Shown piece by piece: positions 1 through 9,183 of a DNA stretch of 64,000 nt. The DNA is taken from assembly GCF_019721995.1 (NCBI RefSeq), contig NZ_BLYC01000010.1, forward strand, positions 1-64,000, given 5' to 3'. The position numbers and the translations under genes were made by a program. Under the pieces are notes generated by a model. The model had not been told where the DNA came from and ran no database searches. It saw only the letters and a program-made list of their open reading frames with translations. Positions within the stretch are counted from its first letter, which is position 1. The number at the start of each line of letters is the position of its first letter. This DNA is from Bathymodiolus japonicus methanotrophic gill symbiont. GTDB taxonomy: Bacteria > Pseudomonadota > Gammaproteobacteria > Methylococcales > Methylomonadaceae.

Positions 1-1534
1 CATCAGTGTTCCCCTATCAATTGAGGCCGTGAAACTAACCTCGCCACAAGAGAGCTCATAAAGCACTGTAAAGACATTCCTGTTATTATTGCGTTTTGAA
101 CTGCCCGAATGGTATACGAGCTGATACGAGATATTCTTGCCTGGAAAAATAATGGATTCACAAAACGATCTCGTTTTTGAGCCTGTTGCTGCCTTATCTC
201 CAGAGCCTCGCTATATTTTTTATCCGATGGATGAATCAATTCTGGCTGTTGTGTTTTTGAAATCTCTTCAAATACGCGCATTAAATTATAGCTCATTGCA
301 GTCAGGCGCATTTGATTTTCAAGTGAGCGGGTATTGGAAGACCAAGCTTTAGTTTCCTTGAAATTACTTTTAGTGTTATTGAATGTCTTTTCAATCGTCC
401 ATCGCTTGAAATACAGCATGGCAATGGTTCCAGGGTTAATAGTCATTGGCAAGGTTGTCACAAACCGGTGAAGTTTTCCGGTTTCTGGATCACGGTAATC
501 CACCACGTTAAATTTGATGCCCTTGTTTTCGTACACACTGTATGCTTCAACCCCTGTATTGATCTCATGGCGGGAGTCAAAAGGGATAGACTCAACCAGA
601 GTCGCAATTGAATTTTCTTTTAGCATTGAAATCATGTAATTAGCATGTCGTTTCTGCCGATCCCACCAGACAAAGTCGGTGACGGCTTTATCGTAGACAT
701 AGAGATGTTTCTGAGAGCTGTTATTTCCCTTGTTTTGCTTTTCAATATGATCTCGTAACACAGGTATTTCTTGATGCCTCTGAGTTCCGTTTGTCACCAG
801 ACAAAGAAATCTGAGCAACCCACTTCTGAGATTCAACGCGTAAATCCCCCCGGCCGCATAAACTTTCCCCTTGCTGTTTTTTTCAGTATGGCAGGCATGA
901 TCAATAAAATGTCCATCCGCTGCTTCTATGGTGTATTCGTCAAGTTCTGGGAATGCTTTAAGATAATCAATGCCTTGCGATAGCAGTGTTTCAGAGTGAA
1001 GATGGTAGCTCTGCTGTTCAAATGCCTCAAGCATACTTGTTCGTCTATGCGACTTCAGTGATTTAAAATACGTTGAGTGGGGAAGCAGCTGGCCATAAAT
1101 CTGTTCATTGGTTTGGAGGAAATGGCGACCACTATCGACTACACTGATACAGCGTAATAACCCAAGGCGAATAAAGTCGATATCCTTCAACTCTGGGCAT
1201 GAACGAGCCCACAAAGGATGACGCTCTGCTAACAGGGCACGTTCCATACTTTCATTGCAGTGTTGGTGAATATGTTCAGAGAGTGGTAGGTCTTTAAGCA
1301 TGGGTGATATCCGTTTATGAGGTGATTAAAACGGAAATTTTTAGAAAAATTTTTTCGGCAATTGCAAGCTTTATTTGAAATTATTTGTTGTTTTTTTACG
1401 GTGCCTACAGAGTGTCTATTTGCTGTTATAAGTGATTAAAATCAAAAAGATGGAAATATTCGAGTGGTGCTACCTTCAGGTAGGTTATAGGCTGCTTTGT
1501 TTAGGTACTTCTTCTTTCAATGGGAACACTGATG
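1..1534 (-). mobile_element. IS4-family insertion sequence (IS4-A), complete copy
   Basis: Complete 1534-bp copy whose left end coincides with the first base of the window. The ends are imperfect inverted repeats starting CATCAGTGTTCCC. A second full copy at 9184-10717 has the same length and an 8-bp target duplication, which fixes the boundaries. Left flank lies outside the window, so the duplication here cannot be read. Bases 1535-1653 after it are not recognisable. Confidence 0.93.
3..1301 (-). CDS. IS4-family transposase (DDE), intact
   Basis: A 432-residue DDE transposase that would cut and rejoin IS4-A ends. Candidate catalytic acids are D129 (in EAADGHFID) and D204 (in VYDKAV), followed by a perfect IS4 signature Y-x2-R-x3-E-x6-K: Y297, R300, E304, K311. 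The stop codon lies within the left terminal inverted repeat, so the gene spans almost the whole element apart from a leader of about 230 bp. It is uninterrupted, as is the copy at 9186-10484, so at least two potentially active transposases are present and could also move damaged copies in trans. Confidence 0.92.
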   Translation of the reverse strand: MLKDLPLSEHIHQHCNESMERALLAERHPLWARSCPELKDIDFIRLGLLRCISVVDSGRHFLQTNEQIYGQLLPHSTYFKSLKSHRRTSMLEAFEQQSYHLHSETLLSQGIDYLKAFPELDEYTIEAADGHFIDHACHTEKNSKGKVYAAGGIYALNLRSGLLRFLCLVTNGTQRHQEIPVLRDHIEKQNKGNNSSQKHLYVYDKAVTDFVWWDRQKRHANYMISMLKENSIATLVESIPFDSRHEINTGVEAYSVYENKGIKFNVVDYRDPETGKLHRFVTTLPMTINPGTIAMLYFKRWTIEKTFNNTKSNFKETKAWSSNTRSLENQMRLTAMSYNLMRVFEEISKTQQPELIHPSDKKYSEALEIRQQQAQKRDRFVNPLFFQARISRISSYTIRAVQNAIITGMSLQCFMSSLVARLVSRPQLIGEH

Positions 1535-1653
1535 ACTGCTAATGAACTCTGTTTGCTGGGCTAAGTTTGAGCGAGCAAGCCTTGGAGATTGCAAAGTAGC
1601 CGCATTATCCTGGGTGTTTCGTAAAGCAAGTATACCCTGGGACTGGTTGCTAC

Positions 1654-1836
1654 CGCTGAAAATCATGGAAACGTAGCTTAGCGAAGTGTTGATTTTTAGT
1701 CCCTGATAGGCGACAGGGCAATTCGCTGATTCGACGTGTGCTAGCAGCACGCGAGAGGAGCAAGAATTGCATTCCGAATAGCCGTCCAGCCAGTGAGGTA
1801 GTAATGACGAAGCGGCTTTTGTGCGTAGTCGTTGCG
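1654..1836 (-). repeat. SE-C short repeat, truncated
   Basis: The tail two thirds of an SE-C element in reverse orientation (starts CGCTGAAAATCATGG on this strand). It stops abruptly at 1836 where an ISB right end begins, so the CAGGCGCGCC head is missing. Confidence 0.85.
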
Positions 1837-1901
1837 TCATTGTTCTGCTGGGTGAAGGTAAGAGTTTGATGGCAATGGGATGGAAAAACTTGAACATCGA
1901 G
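1837..1901 (+). mobile_element. ISB right-end fragment
   Basis: 65 bp matching the right end of the ISB copy that finishes at 47335, ending in CTTGAACATCGAG. It immediately precedes IS3 sequence, so it marks an old ISB insertion in the IS3 copy whose body has been lost. Confidence 0.8.
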
Positions 1902-1952
1902 TAATAATAAATTAAGCGAATATGAGCAACTCGCTATTTTAATGACCTGTAA

Positions 1953-2104
1953 CTCGATGTTCAAGTTTTTTAACTGATTGATTTTATTGATAATTTTACT
2001 GACAAAGAAAGCATCAACATCATTGTAAATCAATCACTTATAAAACAAAGCCGGAAAAATTTACTTTTCTTAGCCCAGTTATAGCTGAAAACTTGAACAT
2101 CGAG
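1953..2104. repeat. MITE-B, 152 bp
   Basis: Inverted ends CTCGATGTTCAAG / CTTGAACATCGAG, no coding capacity. Flanked by the 5-bp target duplication TGTAA (1948-1952 and 2105-2109) inside IS3 orfB; removing the element and one duplication restores the reading frame. The ends match those of ISB, which is the likely source of its transposase. Confidence 0.93.
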
Positions 2105-2231
2105 TGTAATGAGGACGAGTATGCCAATTTACCACCGAGTCAAATCGTCCCTATCCTGGCAGACAAAGGCATCTACATTGCCTCCGAATCATCATTTTAT
2201 CGAGTGTTGCATAAAGCAGAACAAGTCACAC

Positions 2232-2526
2232 TCGGGGAGTCGCTATTTTTGCGAAAGCTTGTTTTGGGCATCCCAGCCCAAGCAAGCAGCAAAAACTTAA
2301 CGCGACCACTTATGCCTCCGGCGGCCCCGATTCGTCCTCGTCACCTCGTCCCGACCCAACAAGGGGTCGGAACATAGGCTCCAAATGACTTGACGCCGTG
2401 TCGGATGGCCTTTTATTTTGTCTCCACCTTCGCTAACGCTCAGACTCCGACAAAACAACGGCCCTACGGCTATCGCGGACTAAAAATCATCACTTCGCTT
2501 AGGCTCCGTTTCCCTGATTTTCAGCG
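2232..2526 (+). repeat. SE-A short repeat (295 bp)
   Basis: Head TCGGGGAGTCGC, tail hairpin AAAATCA/TGATTTT followed by CAGCG. Inserted in IS3 orfB; the uninterrupted sequence at 17243-17262 shows no target duplication and no loss. Confidence 0.93.
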
Positions 2527-2542
2527 ATAGATGGCGGGCTAA

Positions 2543-2822
2543 CAGGCGCGCCATGCTACCTCACGAAATTCCGGGACTCCTGTCGCCATAATTCGTTCAC
2601 CTACGCAGCGGATGGGAGATGCCCTGAACGCCCTGCGTCCGCAACAACTACGCACAAAAGCCGCTTCGTCATTACTACCTCACTGGCTGGACGGCTATTC
2701 GGAATGCAATTCTTGCTCCTCTCGCGTGCTGCTAGCACACGTCGAATCAGCGAATTGCCCTGTCGCCTATCAGGGACTAAAAATCACCACTTCGCTAAGC
2801 TACGTTTCCATGATTTTCAGCG
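2543..2822 (+). repeat. SE-C short repeat (280 bp)
   Basis: Head CAGGCGCGCC, tail TGATTTTCAGCG. Sits 16 bp after the SE-A copy in the same IS3 orfB; comparison with 17255-17275 shows clean insertion. Confidence 0.93.
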
Positions 2823-3047
2823 AGAGCGCAAAAACACCTCCAAGCCAACGAGTTATATCGCAGAAAAAGCGAACCAGGTATGGACGTGGGATATCAGCTA
2901 CATGCCAACACCCATCGTGGGTCAGTTCTACTATTTATATATGATAGAGGACATTTATAGCCGAAAAATAGTCGGGGCTGAAGTGTATGAACAAGAAAGT
3001 GGCGAAGATGCCGCTACACTACTTGAGCGTAGCCTATTAAAGGAAAA

Positions 3048-3342
3048 TTGGGGAGTCGCTATTTTTGCGAAAGCTTGTTTTGGGCATCCCAGCCCAAGCA
3101 AGCAGCAAAAACTTAACGCGACCACTTATGCCTCCGGCGGCCCCGATTCGTCCTCGTCACCTCGTCCCGACCCAACAAGGGGTCGGAACATAGGCTCCAA
3201 ATGACTTGACGCCGTGTCGGATGGCCTTTTATTTTGTCTCCACCTTCGCTAACGCTCAGACTCCGACAAAACAACGGCCCTACGGCTATCGCGGACTAAA
3301 AATCTTCACTTCGCTAAAGCTCCGTTTCCAGGATTTTCAGCG
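3048..3342 (+). repeat. SE-A short repeat (295 bp)
   Basis: Starts TTGGGGAGTCGC and ends GGATTTTCAGCG. It joins the middle of IS3 orfB to IS3 right-end sequence, so the part of orfB between them has been lost, perhaps by recombination between two SE-A copies. Confidence 0.92.
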
Positions 3343-3388
3343 GAGGCGGCTTAAATAATTTAGGCGAAAACTATCTTGAAAAACACCG

Positions 3389-3791
3389 CTATCGACTACA
3401 CTGATACAGCGTAATAACCCAAGGAGAATAAAGTCGATATCCTTCAACTCTGGGCATGAACGAGCCCACAAAGGATGACGCTCTGCTAACAGGGCACGTT
3501 CCATACTTTCATTGCAGTGTTGGTGAATATGTTCAGAGAGTGGTAGGTCTTTAAGCATGGGTGATATCCGTTTATGAGGTGATTAAAACGGAAATTTTTA
3601 GAAAAATTTCTTCGGCAATTGCAAGCTTTATTTGAAATTATTTGTTGTTTTTTTACGGTGCCTACAGAGTGTCTATTTGCTGTGATAAGTGATTAAAATC
3701 AAAAAGATGGAAATATTCGAGTGGTGCTACATTCAGGTAGGTTATAGGCTGCTTTGTTTAGGTACTTCTTCTTTCAATGGGAACACTGATG
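3389..3791 (-). mobile_element. IS4-A right-end fragment (transposase 5' part)
   Basis: 403 bp matching the promoter-proximal end of IS4-A. It encodes only about the first 58 residues of the transposase (start at 3558) and ends with the terminal repeat GGGAACACTGATG. The rest of the element is missing at 3388, so it is a dead remnant. Confidence 0.9.
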
Positions 3792-3979
3792 TTGTAAACA
3801 GGCTTCCATAGGCCATTGTTGCCAAACCAGCTATCAGTGACTGTCAATATCGGAGCGGTGGAAAAATGTTCTGCAATTGCAATCAGCATTTGAGCCGCCT
3901 GAGTCATCTTGGTCTGGAAAGGAACGACTTCCCCTCTTATCGTGGCGGTTTCTTTTTTTGCCTGAATTGTTTTTAAGGG
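3792..3979 (-). mobile_element. ISX transposase fragment
   Basis: Encodes on the minus strand an internal DDE-transposase segment with TATIRGEVVPF and VTDSWFGNNGLWKP. The same segment, more decayed, lies at 19300-19500 inside the main ISX copy. Cut by IS4-A on one side and MITE-A on the other. Confidence 0.8.
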
Positions 3980-4183
3980 CTGAAGTTTCCCAATTATTGA
4001 GTAGCTGAAATACACAATGCTGGTGTATCGAGGTTTATTTTAGGTGGTTTTGCCATGTTTATAGCAAACCCCTACTTAATTCCCCTTAGGCAATAGCATT
4101 TGAAACGAATGAAAAGACTGTTTTTTTCATATAGTTGTAGCATAGTTTCAATTTTACCATAAATAATTATTGGGAAACTTCAG
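3980..4183. repeat. MITE-A, 204 bp
   Basis: Inverted ends CTGAAGTTTCCCAAT / ATTGGGAAACTTCAG, AT-rich interior without an ORF. Identical in length to the copy at 55724-55927. No clean target duplication is visible here (TTAAGGG against TTAAGCG), so one flank has probably been rearranged. Confidence 0.9.
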
Positions 4184-4355
4184 TTAAGCGTATTTTTCTT
4201 AATAATAACCCAGAGTAAAAAATCTAAAGTTTTTTACTCCTGCTTGTTCGATTATTATGTGACTACACGGCCAGGAATTCGCGGCAATAAAAAGCATATC
4301 CCGTTATAATATTGACCTCTATTATGAACTTATTAAGAATTCCTAGAACACTATT

Positions 4356-5267
4356 ATGCATGCTGACTGGATAGACTACCTGGCTACACAAAAACTATTA
4401 AGCTTTGTACCAACCGATAAGCAGGCAATCTTAGCGCCACTTACGCATTTAGGCATATTAACGGTTTCGGGGAAAGATGCGGCAGATTTTTTACAAGGTC
4501 AAACAACATGTGATATTAAAGCATTGCTTGATGCGCAGCCTGTTTTGGGTGCATATTGCAATGCCAAAGGTCGTACAATCAGTAGCTTTATCATTATCCG
4601 GCATCAAGATTCATTTCAGCTCATCCTTACGCACGAGTTACTCGAATCGGTTAGAAAAAAGCTGCAAATGTATGTGTTACGTTCTGACGTAAAAATGACA
4701 GATCATAGTGATGACTTATGTATTAGTGGTATTGCAAATATCAAACTGAATCCACAAGAGCTGTTATACCCATACCCGCAACTAGAAAACAGCTTTCTGT
4801 TTATCGGCGCCCCCGAACAAAGCCGCTTATTCTGGTTAGAGCTAAGCCAGCAGCTAGACATAAGCTTAATCAGCTCTAGCGCCTGGTTAGGCCTGGATAT
4901 TCAGGCGGGGATTCCCTGGCTATATACACGGACTAGTGAAGAATTTGTGCCACAAATGCTTAACCTGGATAAACTGGGTGCGATCAGCTTTGAAAAAGGC
5001 TGCTACACCGGCCAGGAAATCGTAGCTCGCACACACTATTTAGGCAAGAATAAGCGCACCATGTATCAAGCACGCTGTGCTACGGCTGCTGAAATTAGCC
5101 CTGGCTGTTCAGTTACTGATAATGAGTCTAAGGTACGGGGCATGGTCGTATTAGTTGCAGTGCAAGACAATATAACTCAGCTATTAGTGGTACTGCATGA
5201 TCAGGCAGTTAATGATGTAAATCTCCAACTTGCTAATCAATCCTGCGATAAAATTACTCTGAATTAA
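4356..5267 (+). CDS. ygfZ: YgfZ/GcvT-like folate-binding iron-sulfur cluster repair protein
   Basis: 303 residues, the usual YgfZ length. The protein supports activity of some Fe-S enzymes using tetrahydrofolate. It carries the YgfZ signature KGCYTGQE at about residues 210-217, with the functional Cys, followed by IVARTHYLGK, and the N-terminal GKDAADFLQGQ found in the GcvT-type fold. The ATG at 4356 follows a TATAAT at 4305-4310 about 45 bp upstream, a possible -10, but I see no good -35. ctaA follows 27 bp downstream, so the two may be cotranscribed. Upstream bases 4184-4355 are ordinary intergenic sequence after MITE-A. Confidence 0.92.
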   Translation: MHADWIDYLATQKLLSFVPTDKQAILAPLTHLGILTVSGKDAADFLQGQTTCDIKALLDAQPVLGAYCNAKGRTISSFIIIRHQDSFQLILTHELLESVRKKLQMYVLRSDVKMTDHSDDLCISGIANIKLNPQELLYPYPQLENSFLFIGAPEQSRLFWLELSQQLDISLISSSAWLGLDIQAGIPWLYTRTSEEFVPQMLNLDKLGAISFEKGCYTGQEIVARTHYLGKNKRTMYQARCATAAEISPGCSVTDNESKVRGMVVLVAVQDNITQLLVVLHDQAVNDVNLQLANQSCDKITLN

Positions 5268-5294
5268 CATCATAATGAAAGCCGCACAATACAA

Positions 5295-6284
5295 ATGAAC
5301 CCTGACATTGCACGACGCTTTAGGCGCTTAGGTACACTGACAATTTTCGCCGTCTATTTTGTTATTTTAGTAGGCGGTATTGTCCGTGCATCTGGAGCCG
5401 GCATGGGCTGCCCTGACTGGCCTACCTGTTTTGGACAGCTAATCCCGCCAACTAGCGAAGCTCAGCTGCCCGCCAATTATCATGAAATCTATGCTGTTGG
5501 CTATACCAATACCGATTTTAATGTCATCAAAACCTGGACTGAATACCTGAACCGCCTTACCGGGGTGACAATCGGTTTTTTAATTTTCTTAACACTCTGG
5601 GCATCACGCGCCTACCTGAAAACAGATAAAGCAGTGTTTTATTTATCCCTGACTGTATTTCTGTTAGTGGGCTTTCAGGGCTGGCTGGGTTCCATCGTGG
5701 TAAAAACCCATCTGCACCCGTTGATGATCACGGCACATATGCTACTCGCGCTGTTTATTGTCGCCTTATTAATCTATGTCATTGCCCGCTCACAAAATGA
5801 TTTATTACGCCAGATTGATATTTCTGCATTGCCTGCAACATTTAAAACTGTCTTGATTGTCGCTATGGGCTTTACTTTACTGCAAGTCGGCATGGGCACT
5901 CAGGTTAGAGAAGCAGTGGATTTAATTGCCACACATCATAATTATATAGACCGTGAATACTGGCGCGATAGCTTTCCGCTTATTTTTTACATACACCGAT
6001 CATTTTCAGCAGTGATACTCTTCACTAACCTATGGTTAGCATGGAAAGTCTACCAGTCAGTCGATAAAAGCAGCTTATTATTTCGTCTTGCCTTGGTCTT
6101 AGTCGGTCTAATTATTTCTGCAATTCTTGCGGGCATGTCTTTAGATCATCTGGGCATGCCTCCTGTCGCACAACCCATACATTTATTAATGGCAAATTTA
6201 ACTTTTGGTGTACAATTTTTTATATTTATCTGTATCAGCTATGCTGCAAAAAACATAAATAGGCTTGCAGCCCCCTTATCCTGA
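5295..6284 (+). CDS. ctaA: COX15/CtaA heme A synthase family protein
   Basis: 329 residues with about eight hydrophobic segments. Heme A synthase oxidises the heme O methyl group in the membrane for haem-copper oxidases. Recognisable features are the N-terminal VRASGAGMGCPDWP motif (about residues 33-46), the His in TEYLNRLTG-like and HPLMITAHM regions, and the paired segment YIHRSFSAV and LDHLGMPPVAQPIHLLMA in the second half. The stop codon overlaps the long-frame start of the next gene, suggesting coupling. No oxidase genes are nearby, so the oxidase it serves cannot be seen. Confidence 0.92.
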   Translation: MNPDIARRFRRLGTLTIFAVYFVILVGGIVRASGAGMGCPDWPTCFGQLIPPTSEAQLPANYHEIYAVGYTNTDFNVIKTWTEYLNRLTGVTIGFLIFLTLWASRAYLKTDKAVFYLSLTVFLLVGFQGWLGSIVVKTHLHPLMITAHMLLALFIVALLIYVIARSQNDLLRQIDISALPATFKTVLIVAMGFTLLQVGMGTQVREAVDLIATHHNYIDREYWRDSFPLIFYIHRSFSAVILFTNLWLAWKVYQSVDKSSLLFRLALVLVGLIISAILAGMSLDHLGMPPVAQPIHLLMANLTFGVQFFIFICISYAAKNINRLAAPLS

Positions 6285-6324
6285 TGACCACATAGTTTTA
6301 TCCATCCAACATACCAAGACTCCC

Positions 6325-8469
6325 ATGCTAAAAATATTTTTAAGATGGCTACTGACTTTTCTTTATAGAATTGAAGTAAAAGGTTTAGATAATTATAAGC
6401 AGGCTGGTGACCGTGTACTGATTATTGCCAATCACAGCTCTTTTTTAGACCCATTAATATTAGGTGTATTCCTGCCAGATAGAATTACTTTTGCAATTAA
6501 CAGCCATATTGCCGAACTCTGGTGGTTAAGGCCATTTCTTAGATTGTCGCATGTTTTTCGCATGGATCCGACCCACCCGATATCCTTGAAAAACCTGATT
6601 CATTTCTTACAAAAACCCAGTAAAACCGTTATTTTCCCTGAAGGCCGGATTACCGTCACTGGCTCGATGATGAAGATATACGACGGCACTGGAATGGTCG
6701 CCGATAAATCTGGAGCGACAATTCTACCTATCCGTATAGAAGGCGCGCAATATACACATTTCTCTCGTTTACATAGAATAGTTCGCCTACGTTTTTTTCC
6801 TAAAATCGCCCTGCAAATTCTACCACCAACAAAAATTGAGGTGGATAAAGATTTGCGTGGAAAAGCGCGCCGCCATGTCAGTGGTCTGATTTTAACCGAC
6901 ATCATGAGCAATATGATGTATACAACCAGTCACTATCAACAAACAATTTTTTCAGCCATGCTGGATGCTAAAAAGATCCACGGTGGTAAACACCGTGTTG
7001 CAGAAGATTTAGACAGAATCCCTGTTTCGTATAACACACTGATTACCCGATCTATTGCGATAGGTAATGCATTGAAAAAAATCACTGCCAAAGGTGAGAA
7101 TGTTGGGGTCTATTTACCGAATAATAGTAAGACACTGAATGTTGTTCTAGGCTTGCAATTGCATGAACGCGTACCCGCCATGTTGAATTATTCTATAGGC
7201 GCTACCGGAATGCTGTCTGCCTGTCATACTGCAAAAATCACCACGGTTCTGACCTCACACCGTTTTATTGAACTAGGGAAATTTGCTGAAGATGCGCATA
7301 CACTCGCGGAAAATATTAACCTCATTTATCTGGAAGATTTAGCCAAAGATATAAGCACTATCAATAAGCTCACAGCTTTAATACAGGCAAAAACCACCCA
7401 TTTATGGTATCCACGTACACAATGCTCCCCAGATAGCCCAGCCGTTGTGCTTTTTACTTCAGGTTCAGAAGGTGCACCTAAAGGTGTTGTACTATCGCAT
7501 AAAAATATCCTGGCAAATCATAAGCAGATTTCAGCGCGAATTAACTTTAATGCCCAGGATACCGTATTAAATTTCTTACCCATGTTTCATTCCTTTGGTT
7601 TTAGCGTTGGCACTATGCTACCTATTATGAATGGCATGACCACCTTCTTCTATCCATCGCCATTGCATTACAGCATTATTCCTGAAATGGCTTATGAAAC
7701 CAATTCCTCTATTATCTTTGGTACCAATACCTTTTTAGCCGCCTATGGAAAAAAGGCGCATCCCTATGATTTTTTCAATATACGCTATGTTGTCGCAGGT
7801 GCTGAAAAGCTGCATGAAAACACTCGGCAATTGTGGGCAGATAAATTTGGCATTCGTATATTAGAAGGCTACGGTGCGACTGAAACCAGCCCTGTTGCTG
7901 CAGTTAATACCCCCATGTTTTGTAAAAACGGGACAGTGGGGCGCTTAATGCCGGGAATGGAATACAAATTAGAAAACATTCCCGGCATTGAAAATGCTGG
8001 AAAACTGCACCTTTACGGGGAAAACATTATGCAAGGCTATTTGCTAGCCGATAATCCGGGAGTATTAGTACCCCCCCATTCTATCTATGGCGATGGCTGG
8101 TATGATACCGGGGATATAGTGCATGTCGATGAGGAGCGCTATGTCTCCATTCGTGGACGTAGTAAGCGCTTTGCAAAAATTGCCGGAGAAATGGTTTCCC
8201 TGACCGCTACTGAGCAATTAATCAATGAAATCTGGCCAGATGCACAGCATGTTGTGGTCTGTATTCCAGATGAAAGAAAAGGTGAACAATTAATCCTGAT
8301 TACCACACAGGAAAATGCTAATAGCAAAGAACTGATCGCACTTGCCAAAGGCGTGTCCAGCATTAATTTACCAAAGAAATTTATCGCCGTGGAGAAAGTC
8401 CCTGTATTGGCAACTGGGAAAATTAACTATATAGCTGCAGCTGAATTAGCCGAAGCGCATTTTAGTTAA
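6325..8469 (+). CDS. aas: Bifunctional acyltransferase/acyl-ACP synthetase (Aas-like)
   Basis: About 714 residues in two domains. The first 200 form a PlsC-type acyltransferase with NHSSFLD (HX4D) and FPEGRIT. The remainder is an AMP-binding adenylating domain with the P-loop-like FTSGSEGAPKGV, GYGATETSP and YDTGDIV. E. coli Aas (719 residues) has the same order and re-acylates lysophosphatidylethanolamine using fatty acid activated on ACP. I prefer the ATG at 6325, whose product begins MLKIFLRWLL; the frame is open up to a TTG at 6265 overlapping ctaA, but that extension does not look like family sequence. Ends 17 bp before an SE-B copy. Confidence 0.88.
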   Translation: MLKIFLRWLLTFLYRIEVKGLDNYKQAGDRVLIIANHSSFLDPLILGVFLPDRITFAINSHIAELWWLRPFLRLSHVFRMDPTHPISLKNLIHFLQKPSKTVIFPEGRITVTGSMMKIYDGTGMVADKSGATILPIRIEGAQYTHFSRLHRIVRLRFFPKIALQILPPTKIEVDKDLRGKARRHVSGLILTDIMSNMMYTTSHYQQTIFSAMLDAKKIHGGKHRVAEDLDRIPVSYNTLITRSIAIGNALKKITAKGENVGVYLPNNSKTLNVVLGLQLHERVPAMLNYSIGATGMLSACHTAKITTVLTSHRFIELGKFAEDAHTLAENINLIYLEDLAKDISTINKLTALIQAKTTHLWYPRTQCSPDSPAVVLFTSGSEGAPKGVVLSHKNILANHKQISARINFNAQDTVLNFLPMFHSFGFSVGTMLPIMNGMTTFFYPSPLHYSIIPEMAYETNSSIIFGTNTFLAAYGKKAHPYDFFNIRYVVAGAEKLHENTRQLWADKFGIRILEGYGATETSPVAAVNTPMFCKNGTVGRLMPGMEYKLENIPGIENAGKLHLYGENIMQGYLLADNPGVLVPPHSIYGDGWYDTGDIVHVDEERYVSIRGRSKRFAKIAGEMVSLTATEQLINEIWPDAQHVVVCIPDERKGEQLILITTQENANSKELIALAKGVSSINLPKKFIAVEKVPVLATGKINYIAAAELAEAHFS

Positions 8470-8486
8470 TTACTATTCCTTGGAAA

Positions 8487-8746
8487 CAGGCGCGCCATGC
8501 TACCTCACGAAATTCCGGGACTCCTGTCGCCGTAATTCGTTCACCTACGCAGCGAATAGGAGATGCTCCAGCCGCCCTGCGTCCGCCACAGACTGAGCAC
8601 AAAGCAGCTCAGTCATGGCTACCACAAATGGCTCTACGGCTATTCGGGATAAAATTTTAGCCTCCCTCGCGCGCTATCGCGCACTTCGGATTGGCAAATT
8701 TCCCTGCGCCTTCTGGAGACTATCAGCCCGTCCGGGGCTGACAGCG
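8487..8746 (+). repeat. SE-B short repeat (260 bp)
   Basis: Head CAGGCGCGCC, tail hairpin TCAGCCC/GGGCTGA then CAGCG. It lies between the end of aas and the hypX remnant, so the C-terminal end of hypX has been replaced at this point. Confidence 0.93.
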
Positions 8747-9183
8747 ATTGAATATCACGCCTTCTCTGACAAATACTCTATCCGCCGCAAGTGCTAATAT
8801 TGCCCCTCCCGCGCCAGCGTTAGCAGTAACAGCAGAGATTGTCACTTTATCCAGCGTGTTGATTATTTGCAGGATTATGTCATCGATCGCATAAAATTAA
8901 GCCACGATTCTTTCGCCGGCTCATCTGCAACTTCGATTATATTGAGATGTATACCGTTAGACCAGGACTCTTCCCCGCCCATTAACACAATCACATCGAT
9001 ATCCAGGGTACTAACATGTTGATAAACGCTGAGTAGCAATCTGCACTGCTCGGTACTCATACCGCCATTATGAAAGGATGAATGCAGGTAAGCGACCCGG
9101 TTTTTCGTATGATACCAGACCTCCTGACAAGGAGGATACAGCCCCGCTTTGGTATAATTAATAGCTATATTTTGTATGGATTT

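Larger units (their letters stand above)
1902..3388 (+). pseudogene. IS3-family transposase OrfB, interrupted copy with right IS end
   Basis: Joining 1902-1952, 2105-2231, 2527-2542, 2823-3047 gives an OrfB reading frame: an N-terminal HTH_21-like region (SEYEQLAILMTC, LADKGIYIASESSFYRVL) and the start of the rve integrase domain (QVWTWDISYMPT holds the first catalytic Asp). The frame ends at 3047 where SE-A is inserted. Downstream, 3343-3388 matches the IS3 right end (GGCGAAAACTATC repeat). Interrupted by MITE-B, two SE-A and one SE-C, so not functional. The copy at 17197-17484 shows the undisturbed sequence for 2200-3040 and confirms the insertion points. Confidence 0.85.

Noticed and set aside
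137-352. 71-codon plus-strand frame repeated at every IS4-A copy (also 9320, 15526, 43437)
   Set aside because: It is the antisense shadow of the IS4-A transposase and has no independent support.
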